DNA of 64,000 bases, taken from NCBI GenBank assembly GCA_932521025.1, contig OW051468.1, positions 5,208,064 through 5,272,063 on the forward strand, written 5' to 3'. Source of the DNA: Oscheius onirici (Eukaryota > Nematoda > Chromadorea > Rhabditida > Rhabditidae). The position numbers and the translations under genes are program-made. A model generated the notes under the pieces. That model saw nothing but the letters and a program-made list of their open reading frames with translations. It ran no database searches and was not told where the DNA came from. Shown piece after piece: positions 48,001 through 59,499 of the stretch. The first letter of the stretch is position 1. Each line of letters starts with the position of its first letter.

Positions 48001-50902
48001 CAAAACCTGAGAACCGCGGGTAACACGGGAAAGGACTCCAGTTAAGGTTCTCTGATGGTAAGAAAAATGATAAGACATGATCGTGTAAGAACCGTATCGA
48101 ACATGGAAATCTGCCGGAAGAATAGCAAGTGGTTCTCAAAGGTTAGACTACTATATAAATAGGCCAAAAATATACTGCAATTTAAGGAAGCAAGAAACTG
48201 CTACAGCCATCTGGAGCCTCTCGCATGCTGAACGAAAGGCCAATCAAACAAGCGGACAATTTCTTGCCTAGAAGAACTGCGAAACGACTCGACCGAATGG
48301 TCCGACGCATAACATTATACATTACAGCGAGGGCTCTCACTCGTAGTGAGACGGGGAGGCGACAAAACAAATGGCTTTGCAGCTCTCTTTTCGAAAGGTT
48401 GTGACCAGGATCGACTAATTAGCATAACATCGAAGAGAGAAGGCGGTTGTCCGTTAATGCTGCCAGCTGCGGAAAACAGACTGCGAGGTCACCACGCGAG
48501 GACAGGCAGCTAATTCCGATTTCTGTGGAGAAGGCTGTGAAAAGTTGCGGATGAAACAATGGCAGCCAGGCGCCTATGAATGTGAGAAGAACCGGCCAAA
48601 AGGTGTGTGCGACATGACAATTCCGGGGGTGGCCCGATAGAGAGAAAAGGATCGAGGCGCGCTTTGCATATTGATTCTGATGGCTATAGAATCATATTAA
48701 CCTGATCCAAAAGTCTCTGATATTTTTTGAATGTGATAGGTTATGGCCCTGGTGATTCTGGAGACCGATCGAAAGTGACGGTTATGTTTGCCCATTCGTG
48801 CAAACTTCAGCCCTAATCGACTACCAGTTTGGGTACAATACAGGGTGGAATGAGTCGGAAAACACGGTAGGAACCGAATGAGAGTGAGTTTCGAAAAAAA
48901 GCGAGACGTGAGATGTGAGTGACCAGCGAGTGTGCAACAGGAGTCGGGCCGATAGCCATTAATCAGAGACAGCACTTGGATAACACTGAAACTATCCGCT
49001 CTCCTCCTCTGAGCAATTAAAGGAACGCCTGTCTCACAGCTTTTTACGAAAAGTTGCCATTCACACCGCCGAACTCTATAAAAAGAAGACGGGTGGCTCC
49101 GTGTAGCCGTAATAAGATTAGAGGAGGCGTCCGAAAACTGAATTCGGAAGTGTGGCCAAATGGATCCTTGAGGGGTAGTCGAGCGGCTGGTAATAGGAAG
49201 AGAAGGAGGAGAGAGGATGCAACTGGGGCGTGAGTCAATCGTCAAGGGTAGGTACCAGTATTTTGTGTGTTGGTTGGTGAAAAAGTGCGGAAATGAGCAA
49301 TTGAGATTCATGAATGGACAATGAGACACCTCAAAAGGCCAGTGTCAACTCTAGACGTCAAACCTCTCTAGGGACTCATTTGGGAAGAAGGACGGCATAG
49401 AATTTGACCGATGGCGTTTTGATTCAGCTGAGAGAGACGGACATACGATCAGAAAGTGTGCCGGGAACTCAACACCCAGGCAAATATCGGCATACAGTCC
49501 GACCGCTCTATTATCATGTCAGCATAACCCCATAAAGCACTCGCAGTCCGCAAACTATGCGAACCTGTTCCCTCTAGCAGAAATAAATGGGACTGTTAGT
49601 TAGGGGAGAGAGAGGAAGCTGGGCCAATCAACAGAGGACAAGATCGGGCGCGGTCGTAAACGGACTAACACGAAGCAAGTGTCAAAGTTTTTCCATCAGA
49701 TAAGAATACTCTACTGGATACTGTGAGAATGTGAATGGTAAACTCTTCTAAGAGAATTTCGCCAGTATAATACTTTAGGTTTGGGTTTTGTTGCAGATGA
49801 GACCAAAATGGACAACTTTCATAAGATCGCCAAGTTTGAAAACCTCAATATTTTGGTCAAAATGGGTGAGAAAAACCGAGACTTGGATTACAGCAAATCG
49901 AACAGATCTTCTGATCAGAGTCGACGTCTAAATTGTCTAACTGTGGCTTCGGAACTGGAGGAATAGGTAATCTCTTTGTTAAAATTCTACAAGATAGGCT
50001 CCTTTAGAAGAAACATTAATTCCTTTTTGTTTTGTGTCTCTCCTAACGCGCAGAAAAAAATATCAAATTTCCGGCTCGTTGTCAATAAATTGAGTGTCGA
50101 AATGAACAGAAAGAAAGTGTTTTCGTGCGAATCACCGAGCCAAAATGGTCATTGTAAAGATATAAACTGGGGTGAGAGAGACGTACGCGTACGGCTGTGA
50201 AAGAACGTCGTGTCATGGTCTATTCCTGACTCTATGAATCACGAAGAGCGTGGAAAAATGCCCGAACGCTGCAATTTTAACGAGTTCACTATTCTTCAAA
50301 TCCTTTTGAAATCTTTAAACCACAAACCCCGAAAAAATAGGAACTTACCGGATACTTTGACAAAACGTTCCCTCGACTCCGATGGTCGTTTTACTGCCTG
50401 GATCAGCGTCGGCTTCTCCTTCTTGCCTTGAGAGTACATAGCCAGAGCTTGTTGAACGGCTTCTACTCGTATTTCTGGAATCTTGGATTTATAGCGGAAC
50501 TCAAACTGGACATTCCGAGGAAAAGACACTATTGAGTCAGCTTTTCTCAAAACTGAAAATCAAAGAAAACCCAACCTGAATGAAACCTGGATTCGTCTCT
50601 TGTGACTCTTCTGTAATGTCGTCTATTGGCCCTTGTCGTTGGACTGGCTTGGGATCGACCTGCTCCTAGTATTGTATAATTTGAAAAAGAATACTTTGAA
50701 CGACATACCATTTCTGCCTCCTGGCATGAATTGACTCAAAATAAGTGAACGTTTCTTTTCATATCCCTTCTGTGTAATGTCTCCTGCAAAGCATGATATT
50801 TGGACTATAGGAAACTGTCTCACCTTCACTGAGTTCCAGGTCAAGTTCAGCAAGTTTGTCCCGGATCTCTTGAGGCAATTTTGATACGTCTAGATCGTCC
50901 AT
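39042..50902 (-). CDS. dip-2: Disco-interacting protein 2 (DIP2), full-length isoform
   Basis: About 21 exons: 50902-50824, 50783-50709, 50665-50576, 50528-50349, 47478-47407, 47371-47250, 47001-46806, 46383-46325, 43973-43916, 43726-43612, 43363-43272, 43163-42865, 42825-42010, 41969-41727, 41653-41432, 41388-41074, 40999-40878, 40836-40578, 40535-39580, 39542-39357, 39294-39042. The N-terminus is a DMAP1-binding domain (LPQEIRDKLAELDLELSEGD, ITQKGYEKKRSLIL), followed by a low-complexity linker and two tandem adenylating (AMP-binding, fatty-acyl-AMP-ligase-like) domains (GDRVALIYPNTDPISF; GDHVALIFPPGTDLIV; ARTGYLGFL). Ends LNPIYVAYNT as in other animals. DIP2 regulates diacylglycerol or acyl metabolism and neuronal growth. 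Introns 4 (about 2.87 kb) and 8 are exceptionally long for this window; intron 47372-47406 has a GC donor. Confidence 0.95.
44105..44653 (-). CDS. dip-2: Alternative first exon of DIP2 (short isoform N-terminus)
   Basis: A 549-bp open exon starting with ATG at 44653, directly after an in-frame stop, encodes 183 residues (MSRTEPSPYAVTRIC..., a basic coiled segment RKAASLKERKAKAAERQRLE, a Ser-rich region and VKKLNWL). It ends in a consensus donor CTG|GTAAGT in phase 0, the same phase as the preceding DIP2 exon, so it can splice to the exon at 43973 (RPKSKPLHEFYNDDD). A TTTTGTTCAG acceptor lies about 35 bp upstream of the ATG, as for trans-spliced starts. The product would replace the DMAP1-binding domain with a novel N-terminus while keeping both adenylating domains. 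It might instead be a separate short gene, but the phase match argues against that. Confidence 0.65.
47479..50348. other. Long DIP2 intron
   Basis: 2.87 kb without supportable coding sequence. It includes a short stretch with an A-box-like TGGTTGAGTGGATAGCGAG (about 47640-47658) but no B box. A likely place for regulatory elements given how compact other genes are; no specific site identified. Confidence 0.35.
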
Positions 50903-53900
50903 CCTTTCAACAATCTATGGCCCACTACCTGAAAATACCAATATAGTAACGTTATGGGACGTCAAGAACAGAATGTGATAGAAACTCGTTAAATATTCGT
51001 GTTTTAAGCACTAGTGTTCGGCGGAATAAGCATACGGATCAAGCAAATTGTGTTTAAAAAAGGTAATGGATTCATTGAAAGAGCAAGATAACTTGATAGG
51101 AAGCACATTATTGTCTACTTACAAATCTATTGAATTTACCCTTTTTGAAAAGTGAATTTCAAAGGAAACCTTGAAAAGATGAAGAAAATGGATAAATTTA
51201 AAACAGCTGTGTTATGGGAGAGATGGGGCGCGATAAGCCGCCGTCCTTTAAAGGTCGATAAACTTGGAGTGACCACGGATGGTAAGACCACATCCTGCCC
51301 TTTTATAGATTGCTTTTGGGAATATTCAGAAAGAAGATTTATTGTTTGGAAAAGGTGTTCAAAGTTGTCTGTTGGGACAAGAGAGTCGCCTGGCCATCTG
51401 TTGTCCCTCTCCCGACACACAAAGAGCCCCTATCTTTTGGCCAGCTGCTAGCTTCATTTTTTCATCCTCCATCAACTAGGGAATTCAATCAAGGCATCTG
51501 TCAAAAACAGCTGGAAATAAGTCCCAGAATCAAGCGGGTGGTCTTACCGGAGGGGACCAGAGGAGCACAAACAGATGGACGACTGAACCCTAATTGCCTA
51601 ATCCTCGTCCGGTGCTCAATCGATCTCCAATTAGACACACCGGATGCTCACACGGCGTGTTGATTTGCAATTCTGATGAATCGATAAACAATCCGGGAAA
51701 GCGGAGACGAGAGAAGTAAATTGTTGACTACCACCTCTTGAATTTTTGTCAAGAGATTTGAGAGAGTGGCAAACAGGACGGAACGATATTCTGGATTGGT
51801 TTGGAAATCATGAAGATGAGAACAACAGTAGTTGGAAAGACCGCCATCGTTCAGTTTTATGTGTTCCAGTTCTGTAAACGAGGAGATGAGTTTGAAGGAA
51901 AACCCATTATGGTCAGGGAGAACGGTTTCAATTACTGTCTTGCCGGAGTTTTGTTCTGTTCTCCTAAGGATAGAAAGAGTTTAAACTGAATTCAAACCAT
52001 TAGGCAGACATCGAGAGATATAAAGCCAAACAGACAGACTCATTGTTGAACTTCCGGCCGTAAAGACTGATAAGAAGGAGAGGTGTTAATATGTGAACAT
52101 TTACACAATTCAATAAGTGACCAGCAGGCAACTCTCCCACAGGGCAATATCTCACGCTTTATGCTCTAAGCGGTGTCAGAAACCCAATAAATTTAGACGG
52201 AGACATGCAAATGTGGATACTTATCAAGAGACAAGAGGATTTGGCAGGGTTGAATTAGTCCGGCTGGACACACGGTGCAGGGAGAGAGGGCTATTAGAGA
52301 GCGAGAGAGCAGCCCCGACCTATCCGATTACTCATCGGACACGTACCCGGCTGTCTTTCCTCTCCGACGGTTTTTAGGCTGACACACGAAATGGACAGGT
52401 GTTTGAGAGATGGAAAGAGAGAGAATGAGTACTATTCTCTTTCCAAAGAAAAGTCTTTCACAATCGACAGCTGTTCGCAAATGTCAGAAAACGGAGGGCA
52501 TTATGGCCGACAGCTTCATGCATGGCTCCTCAAATTGGCAATTGTCTGCATCCAGCTAACAGAATTAAGATCTTAATTCATTTCATGCCAAAAATTGGAG
52601 ACAGGAGAGTGACTGCCGTTCCTAATGTGACGACAATTAGCAGCCCTGAGGGCTGGTAGGAGCTAAAAAGGCTAGCCGCAAGGCCCTGCTGGACACAAGC
52701 CATTTATTGGTCATTCCGAGGCCGTGTCACAAAAAGTCAACGACTGACTTTTGAAGGAAGGGAGTAGAATAGTGGACGAGAGATTCGGAAGTGCAACTCA
52801 CTTGAATTGCAAGGAAGTCTGCTCTCCAATTCTTTTCGAGAGAAAAAACATTGGAATACTGCTCACTCAACGCTAAGCATTGCAATGCAATTTGAAAGAG
52901 AGGACAACGGCGGGAAAAGAAACAGAAGTCATCAATAAGGAGAACCAGTTCTCTCCTAATTGACTCTTGAATTGGAAGAAAGAAGGCAGAGATTCGGAAG
53001 AAGAATATTAGGCAAAGGTGGCGCGAGAGCCAATGACCCTCGAAATGACAACGCCTGTTGTCTGATCGCTACCGAGGAGGTTGTGGCCGAGAGTCTTCTT
53101 CCCGCCATTTCCAACGGTTTTATGGGAGGAGACGGGTGGCAGTATGGGTCACTTTGACGGCAAGTCAAGGTTCTATGACTCATATGGCACTAGGGAGAAT
53201 TTTAGAGAGGGACAAAACTGAACACTGTGAATGACATTGTCGAAGAATCGCTAGGAGAGACAGTTACTGTAAGAATGGTTCAGTTCCCATAGCGTGAGGA
53301 AAGTTTCCTCAAATTCTTACCTACCTTTGACAATCTTAAAAGAACATGTTTAGTTTGGACTGTGAACAGCGAAGGTTACGGAAGGCGCCATCCTTGAATG
53401 TCTAGACTAACTGTTTAGGAAACGCGGAACTAGAATGAGACATTGTTTGTTTTCAAAAAAAATATGATGTAATAGATCGAGACACGGAAATCGATGAGAA
53501 ATACAGCCCAAAGCTTGTTTATGAAGTCTAAAGATGACAGTTCTCGTGATATCAAAAATCTAAACCAACTATATTCTTCGTCTTGTGATTTCCGTCATCT
53601 CTCCCCCTCACATGTTCTTCTGATCAGTGCCGTTTTTGTTTCCTCTCAGAGAGATAATTTTGTCAGATAGTATGAATGATGATTTTGTGAGTCTATTCCC
53701 ACCCGAGAAGATGAAAGAATGGCCGAGCACGTAAAATTTCACAATGCTGACGATGATAAGGAAGGACCCCAGTTGGAGACAAACAAGTTGCAGCCTCCTG
53801 TATTTTGATGACAAAAGCCTTCTTTTCAAAAAAGAGACCTCAAAAAAATAACCCGAGGTGATTTATGTCACGTCTGCGAGTGACAATTCTTTGAAGAGCC

Positions 53901-55595
53901 AAAATGGTAATAGCCTATTACGAACGGCTCTCTTTCCCTTCAAAATAAAGCCACAGCTTTCTCTTGCTGCTGAAACTGACACGAGCATCCATAATTTGGC
54001 TCAGAATTCACGACCACGTAATCAACCCCCCCTACCATTGAGGACACATGTCCTCGGGCTTTTTGGAGTTGTCCAAAAGGCGCGTGATCCTCCTTGTCCC
54101 AAACTCCTCGTGCTTCCGAACTGTGGCGCTTCTTTCGCACGGCCCCTCTCGCGCTGTTCGCTAATTATACTGTTTGGTTAAAATATCGTGTGGGACCGAG
54201 CCAAACTGACCGTTCTAAAGAAACAAACATGAGGTTACATCAGACTAATACAATGACCCTTGGTCAAGATATTTCCCGCTTTTCGCACTGGGCCCTTTGC
54301 ATTTCTCCAGGTATTTAGTCTGTGAAATCGTTTCGACTGTCGTCTTATCTTTAACTAGCAGCGTTAGACATGTTTATGTTTATTAGCGATGATCATATAA
54401 TTTCTATATGTCGCTTACTTCTTCTTCTCCATATATCGGGGCCCTCCCTTGCCGTTCTGGGCCAGTTCTCGTCGAAGTGTCCTACAAAGTCGTCCCTCCA
54501 ACGTGATTTTGGTCGACCAGACATTCTTTTGTACTTCCAGGGGCGCCATTCGACTGTACTCTTCGTCCATCTGCTGTTGTCCATTTGGGATATCTGCTTT
54601 GTCCATTCCCATTTTCTTATTTCACTCATCGTTAGACATTGACAGGGCGAATAGAGATGCTGATTTTACAGTCACACCGTCTCTCCTTCATTGACTCAAC
54701 CTCGAAGTTTCAGTAAAGAGACACTTTGAGGAAAAAACATCTTCTTTTGAGAGTAGCTAAAAAACGATTTCGCACCTGCTCCTTCTATCTCAGATGTCGA
54801 AAGCACTGCCCTCTTTCTTCTCGTTTCGTCACACCTCCAACACGTTGCCTTCCAGGTCAGACACATTGGCGCTAGATTATGAGCAACCCTTCGAAAAAGG
54901 ATGACCTCCTTCTGCAGGTCTCCTACAAAGCCGAACGTGAGTTTTTGTGTTGGCTCTGTTGAGAAAGGAGGGATTTTATGTCCCATGATGAGCATGATTC
55001 AGTCCTTTGTTGCACCGCCGCTCATTCTATTCCCACTAGGCTATATTTTGTGTACAGTCGTACCTCTTTCGTACAATACTATAAAGCCAAACTTGGTACA
55101 AGGAGCTGTTGAAAGATACAGACGATCTTAGATGTTAGTTTTCATGATTTCATTCTAACGGTCAAAGTTCCTTCTCGAAGGAACCGTTTCAAAACGGCTT
55201 CAATTTTGACATGAAATTACTGTACCAGTTTCCTCACCAGAACTCGGATCATTGGAACTTTGACAGAGAAAAGAAAATAGTGTCACGATGTGTCCGTTCT
55301 ATGTTGTCTCGTGTCTTATTTTGGTCTTAAGACACGGTTCCCAGGAGTAGGGGAGAGTACAAAACAGCCGTGACGAGCGTCTGATAACGTAGTCTCTCGT
55401 AAGGTTTCTCTTAATATTCGCTTGCATCATCTTTCTCGTTTCCTATCATAGTTACATTTTTCTCTCTGTGTGACCATCACCTATCATTCATTTCCCAACA
55501 ATCAGCTGATCCCCTCTTGCCCCGTTCCCCGCATAGCATTTCAAGTGCCAACTGGTACCATTCTCGCTCTTCTGCCTCAGTTTTAATGACAAAAC
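50903..55595. other. Large gene-poor region upstream of DIP2
   Basis: 4.7 kb with no supported gene apart from a retrotransposon fragment (54393-54629). An ATTTTCAG acceptor near 50926-50933 precedes the DIP2 start. Open frames on both strands are short and lack codon bias or splice structure. The space is far above the window average and may hold DIP2 control elements. Confidence 0.4.
54393..54629 (-). mobile_element. Non-LTR retrotransposon (RTE/reverse transcriptase) C-terminal fragment
   Basis: A 78-residue minus-strand frame carries the tail signature of endonuclease-reverse transcriptase polyproteins: W..DNSRWTKSTVEWRPW, RMSGRPKSRWRDDF, then a Trp-Pro-Arg-Thr-Ala-Arg stretch and DIWRR. 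In intact elements this follows the reverse transcriptase domain and ends the ORF. Upstream (54630-55600 on the same strand) I see no RT motifs, so this is a 5'-truncated copy, the usual fate of such insertions. It lies in the gene-poor DIP2 flank. Confidence 0.7.
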
Positions 55596-56123
55596 ATGCT
55601 TTCAGCTCCCCGTTCTACCCGCTACACAGACGACATGTTCCCTCTAGATGATTTGGAGATCATTCAGGGCTACAGTCTTGAGACCATGGCTTTTGGTGAG
55701 AGGACTGTCGAGAAGGTTTGTAGAGTTTTTGGAGAAACTAGGGACCAACTGATTTTTAGATTTCCCCCTCGATGGCCGAGTCTTACGAAATGGTCGACGA
55801 GAGCATGTGTGGACCTGAAAAGACGAAGAAAAAGGAAAAGAAGAAGCCGAAAGAAGCATCGATGAATAGCAGTACCGACTCTGAGAACATTCCTCCCCAG
55901 AAAGAGGACGAAGACCAAGGCGTGAGTTCTTTTCCTTTTGTCACGCGACTCGTAAAACGTAGTACTCCTTGTCTGGATCAAAAGTCTCATGACGCTATTT
56001 TGACTCAAAGACAGATCTCGATTTGCTTATCAAGCCCGTCACATGTTCTCCCCTTTTCAGGTGCTTCAGAACTTGGTCTCAATGGGCTTCAGCTTCTGTG
56101 CCTGGATCACTCCCTCCGTCTAA
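55596..56123 (+). CDS. Small charged protein, about 114 aa, unknown
   Basis: Three exons (55596-55715, 55760-55921, 56061-56123) join in frame: an acidic start (MFPLDDLEIIQGYSLETM), a lysine-rich patch (EKTKKKEKKKPKEA), an acidic patch (PPQKEDEDQG) and a hydrophobic end (LQNLVSMGFSFCAWITPSV). I do not recognise it. A TGCTTTCAG acceptor overlaps the first ATG, so if the message is trans-spliced there, the start would be the ATG at 55635. The hydrophobic C-terminal tail might anchor it to a membrane, as an inference only. Confidence 0.5.
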
Positions 56124-56263
56124 TACTCGAACCCATACTCATGTCATATAACTAGTCCATTCTTCGATTCCAGTTCCCCCACATTCTCATTGTCTGTACG
56201 TGTCAAATACCGGTCCAAACCACATGTACATATGTACAATTCCGAGTAAAGCTTTATATGAGT

Positions 56264-57099
56264 CTAGTAATTGGCTGGCTTTTTGCAGACGTACTTTCTC
56301 TCCTTGTTCTTGCACTCGACACTGTCCCAGAAACTTTTGGCATCCTTCTGATGGGTATAATCATCTTGCATCAGAATAGTGCAGCCATACTTGGACGGCT
56401 TAGAGGGAGCTCCTTTCATCCACTGAACTTTACTTTGTATTAGATAGACAGAGAAACTCACGTAGGAGAAGCTGAACGGCGTTCCGTCTGTCCAGGTCCA
56501 TTGATTACTGGTCCACTTGAGACCCACCCAGGTCATTCCCTCCTGGTTCTGTTTCTCTCCTAAAAATATCGTAAAACTTTTAATACAAGCCTACCACTGC
56601 CCAAAAATACGCACTTACGTACGTGCTATTTCCACACTGAAGAGGACATTTTGGAACTGTTCGATGTTGTGCAAAGTTGTAGATCGGAGCAAGGGCTACA
56701 ACTTTGCAGAATATCGTAATGCTTGGCTCTATGGATCATCCCGAACAACAGCACGCAAATGCATATTTTCGGGAAGGAGCGGTCTTCGATTGTGGTATGC
56801 TAGAAAATAGAAAAAGTTCCTACCGGACTCGGTGATCGATTGGATAAAAGTGTTCTCAAAGTTGGTATGAATAGACGCCAGATGAGCTCCCAAGTTGACG
56901 CAAGCTTTTTCGGCTCCATCGAATTCTTGGAAATCGCCCTGATAGTAACAAGAATTCGTGAAGTCGAAGTAACGCCACTCGAGGTCACATTGAGGAGTAG
57001 CTAAATGATAATTTTGTACGGAAATAAAGGTGAGAAACCTCCGAGTATGGCGAACCCTGAAGCTGCGACAGCCAACGTTACGAGGAGCAGGCACTTCAT
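56264..57099 (-). CDS. Secreted C-type lectin domain protein (164 aa)
   Basis: Exons 57099-57039, 57000-56824, 56559-56462, 56422-56264. Residues 1-20 form a signal peptide (MKCLLLVTLAVAASGFAILG). A single CTLD follows: first Cys pair CDLEW...NSCYY, C..LGAHLASIHT helix, MTWVGLKW, WTWTDGTPF, and the last disulphide C..V.C within WDSVECKNKERKYVCKK. There is no clear EPN or QPD sugar-binding triad, so carbohydrate binding is unproven. Worm CTLDs are often secreted into the gut and pseudocoelom and linked to immune responses (family knowledge). The 264-bp intron 56560-56823 hosts a hairpin related to the fold-back elements. Confidence 0.9.
56662..56717. repeat. Hairpin related to the fold-back core (element C)
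   Basis: Arms TGCAAAGTTGTAG (56670-56682) and CTACAACTTTGCA (56696-56708) form a perfect 13-bp stem with GATGTTGTGCAAA and GCAGAATATC flanks. The same GATGTTCTGCAAA plus TTGTAG signature is at the centre of elements A and B. Located in a lectin intron. Confidence 0.75.
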
Positions 57100-57287
57100 A
57101 GCTAAAGCGAGAAACTTTTCAAGAAAAAAGGAAAAGAGAGCGTAGCGAGGTCTAAAGATAAAGAGTCTTTGATAAGACTCCCGGAATTGGTGGAGAAATC
57201 AGAGAGGATAAAGAACAACTGTACATGTAGATTTATTACACGTTGTACCCATAAAAAGGTTATGTACACATTTTGTCTCTCTTACTG

Positions 57288-59499
57288 TCAGCTGGACGTA
57301 TGTCTTTCTGTTCTAACGGGCGACGGAATTGTACTTTGAGTAGCATCGGAAGTCTGACGACTAGTGTTCGGGGATCTGTTCCCAGGCGGACGGCGTTGTG
57401 TCTTCAAGGTGTGGTGGATGACGCCCAGAGCTTGTAGAGCCTAAATAATTTCGTCTGACTGACCTTTGGTCTTGTCCTACCATGGAAGTTTCTCGAGCAG
57501 AAAAGTGTCCTTGTAGATTGGAGTCCGAGCTGGTCCGGAAAAGTTTGTTCGTGTTGAAACGACCGAATGTCAAAGACGTCGTGGGACTTTCTTCGTGACC
57601 GTACTTCATCAGCATGTGTCTAATCTCCGGATTCAGTTGGAAAACAGTGCTCTGAATGCTTTTGATGTCAAATGAAATAAGTAGTACGAACCTCTCGTTT
57701 GGACAGTTTCCTCAGATTCTCAGTCTGTTGTTGGACCTCAGTTTCACAAGCCACACGAAGAATCTCGTCCAAATCGGTCAACACAGCTCCGAGCCGAATT
57801 GGAGAAACTCCAAACTGATCAGCAACCATTGTTACCAAAGCCTCGAGGGTTAGCATATCCCCTCCAAACCAGACTTCGATATCCTTCGAGCCGGAAATTG
57901 GACGTCCTATGTTGTAAATCCACTGTAGATAATTAGAAAGAGATCCGACGAGCGTCGAGAGAATGACGATACCTTTAAAGCGAGGGTATCTCTATACTTC
58001 GTTTGAATTTTCGCGCGCAAATTTTCAGCGCTGCGGCGGCCTACAAAGGATACTGGCGCAGTGGATAAGATATATTTCTACTAATTTTGAAATCACTGGT
58101 TCAATTCCTTGTGTGGTCGATTTTTTTTGCTCATTAGTTACAGTCATTTTGTTCATCAAATCCAATAATTTTTTAGAGTTAGATGGCTCGTTGCGCTGAC
58201 ATAGTTTCTCACGAAGAAACTCGTTTTTGAGTTTTGCGATGTTCTGCAAACTTGTAGTTTTTCGTCTGTTCTACAACTTTGCAAACATTGTTTGGGCTAA
58301 AAATCCCGCCTTCGGTATGAAAACCGTCAGTCAAGTCGCGAGCTTAGTCGTAAGGAAAATGAGAGTTTTGGAAAAAAAATCAGTTTTTTGAAATGGAATA
58401 ATAAACAAAAGTGAATGACAGACCTATTGAAGCATGCTAAACACTTTTGACACACGGGGGAATCGAGCCCTGACCATGTGTTTCACAGTCGATGCTCTTA
58501 TCCACTAGGCTATGCGAGCGTGGCGGCGCCCAACTTTGGCAGCATTCATGAACTTAGATAAGAGACTAATACACTGAGATAAGACAATAGGGGGGAGGCT
58601 CGTTTTAAGAAAAAAATAGACAAAGAGAATCTCTCACCTGTCGACATATACACGATGATGACAGAAATTTGAAACCAGTTTTCAGGGGTTGGAACGAGGT
58701 CTCCGTAGCCGATTGTGGCAATGGAGATAAAGCTGAAGTAGACGGCCGGAATGAACTTCATCTGGTCAATCCAGTAACTGAAAATGAGGCCGCCAATGAG
58801 CGAATGAAGTATGAGAAGGACACCAGTCATCCAGAGAGGAAGCTCTTTTGTAGCCGCTGAGATCTGAACCGTCTTTCACTTTGTCGTCTCAAACAGAACA
58901 TACCTTTTTACTAGTAAAACTATTCCTAAGAATCCAAACTGCCTCGGCAAGAAATTGGCCATTGTTCGATAGTACGAGATAAATTAGGGGAATTCCTCCG
59001 ACACAGTACATCATACAACCAATTTTGCCTATTTGTGAGGTCGGATAGACGTTCCCGTAGCCTATAAAATTGTCAAATAAGAAGGAATACGGAGTACCTA
59101 TTGTCGTGATGGTGGTATAAGCAAAGAGAACGGCTTCGCGCATGTTCTGCTTATTAACACTTTCGTCGATCCAATGTAAAAAGTAAGCTCCAAGAATGAT
59201 GTAGATCAGAAGAAGGACATTCAACAAAATGTGTGGAGTACATGCTACTAAGAGCTAAACTACGTCTTTTTAGAGTGAACTCTTAAATAACCTACTTCGG
59301 GAACTAGAGCACTCTTTTCTATACATCTATCCTGCAAGAAGTTGTCTCTCCAGACCTTGTAGGGCCGAAGAGCTGCCGTCTTCAGTTCAGTTCCATAGCT
59401 GCGACTCTCCCGCCGTCCTTTCCGAAATTCTGGCACGTCATCGTAGTAGGCTATGTCGTGTGGATCAAGCTCATCCTCGTCGATCAGCAGTGCAGGCAT
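57288..59499 (-). CDS. Two-pore-domain potassium channel (TWK/K2P)
   Basis: Seven exons (59499-59296, 59254-59098, 59061-58904, 58863-58638, 57906-57692, 57651-57481, 57440-57288) close to 427 residues. TM1 CTPHILLNVLLLIYIILGAY, pore 1 TTITTIGYGNVYP, TM2 GCMMYCVGGIPLIYLVL, TM3 VLLILHSLIGGLIFSYWI, pore 2 ISIATIGYGDLVPTPENW, TM4 FQISVIIVYM, then a long cytosolic tail. Both GYG selectivity filters are intact, so it should conduct background K+ current at the plasma membrane. Intron 58637-57907 (731 bp) is occupied by fold-back element B. A GGTTTCAG acceptor lies shortly before the first ATG. Some in-frame non-ATG codons upstream were not used. Confidence 0.92.
58030..58540. mobile_element. Fold-back element with tRNA-like ends (element B)
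   Basis: Same architecture as element A but more diverged. The left tRNA-like unit has A-box TGGCGCAGTGGATAAG (58054-58069) and B-box GGTTCAATTCC (58098-58108), then a T8 terminator (58119-58127). The right unit, on the minus strand, has A-box TAGCCTAGTGGATAAG (complement of 58497-58512) and B-box GGCTCGATTCC (58459-58469). Both outer sides carry a GGCGGC-type CG block, and the middle has GATGTTCTGCAAAC (58238-58251) facing CTACAACTTTGC (58271-58282). It sits inside a K2P channel intron and is absent from coding frames. Ends are approximate. Confidence 0.75.
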
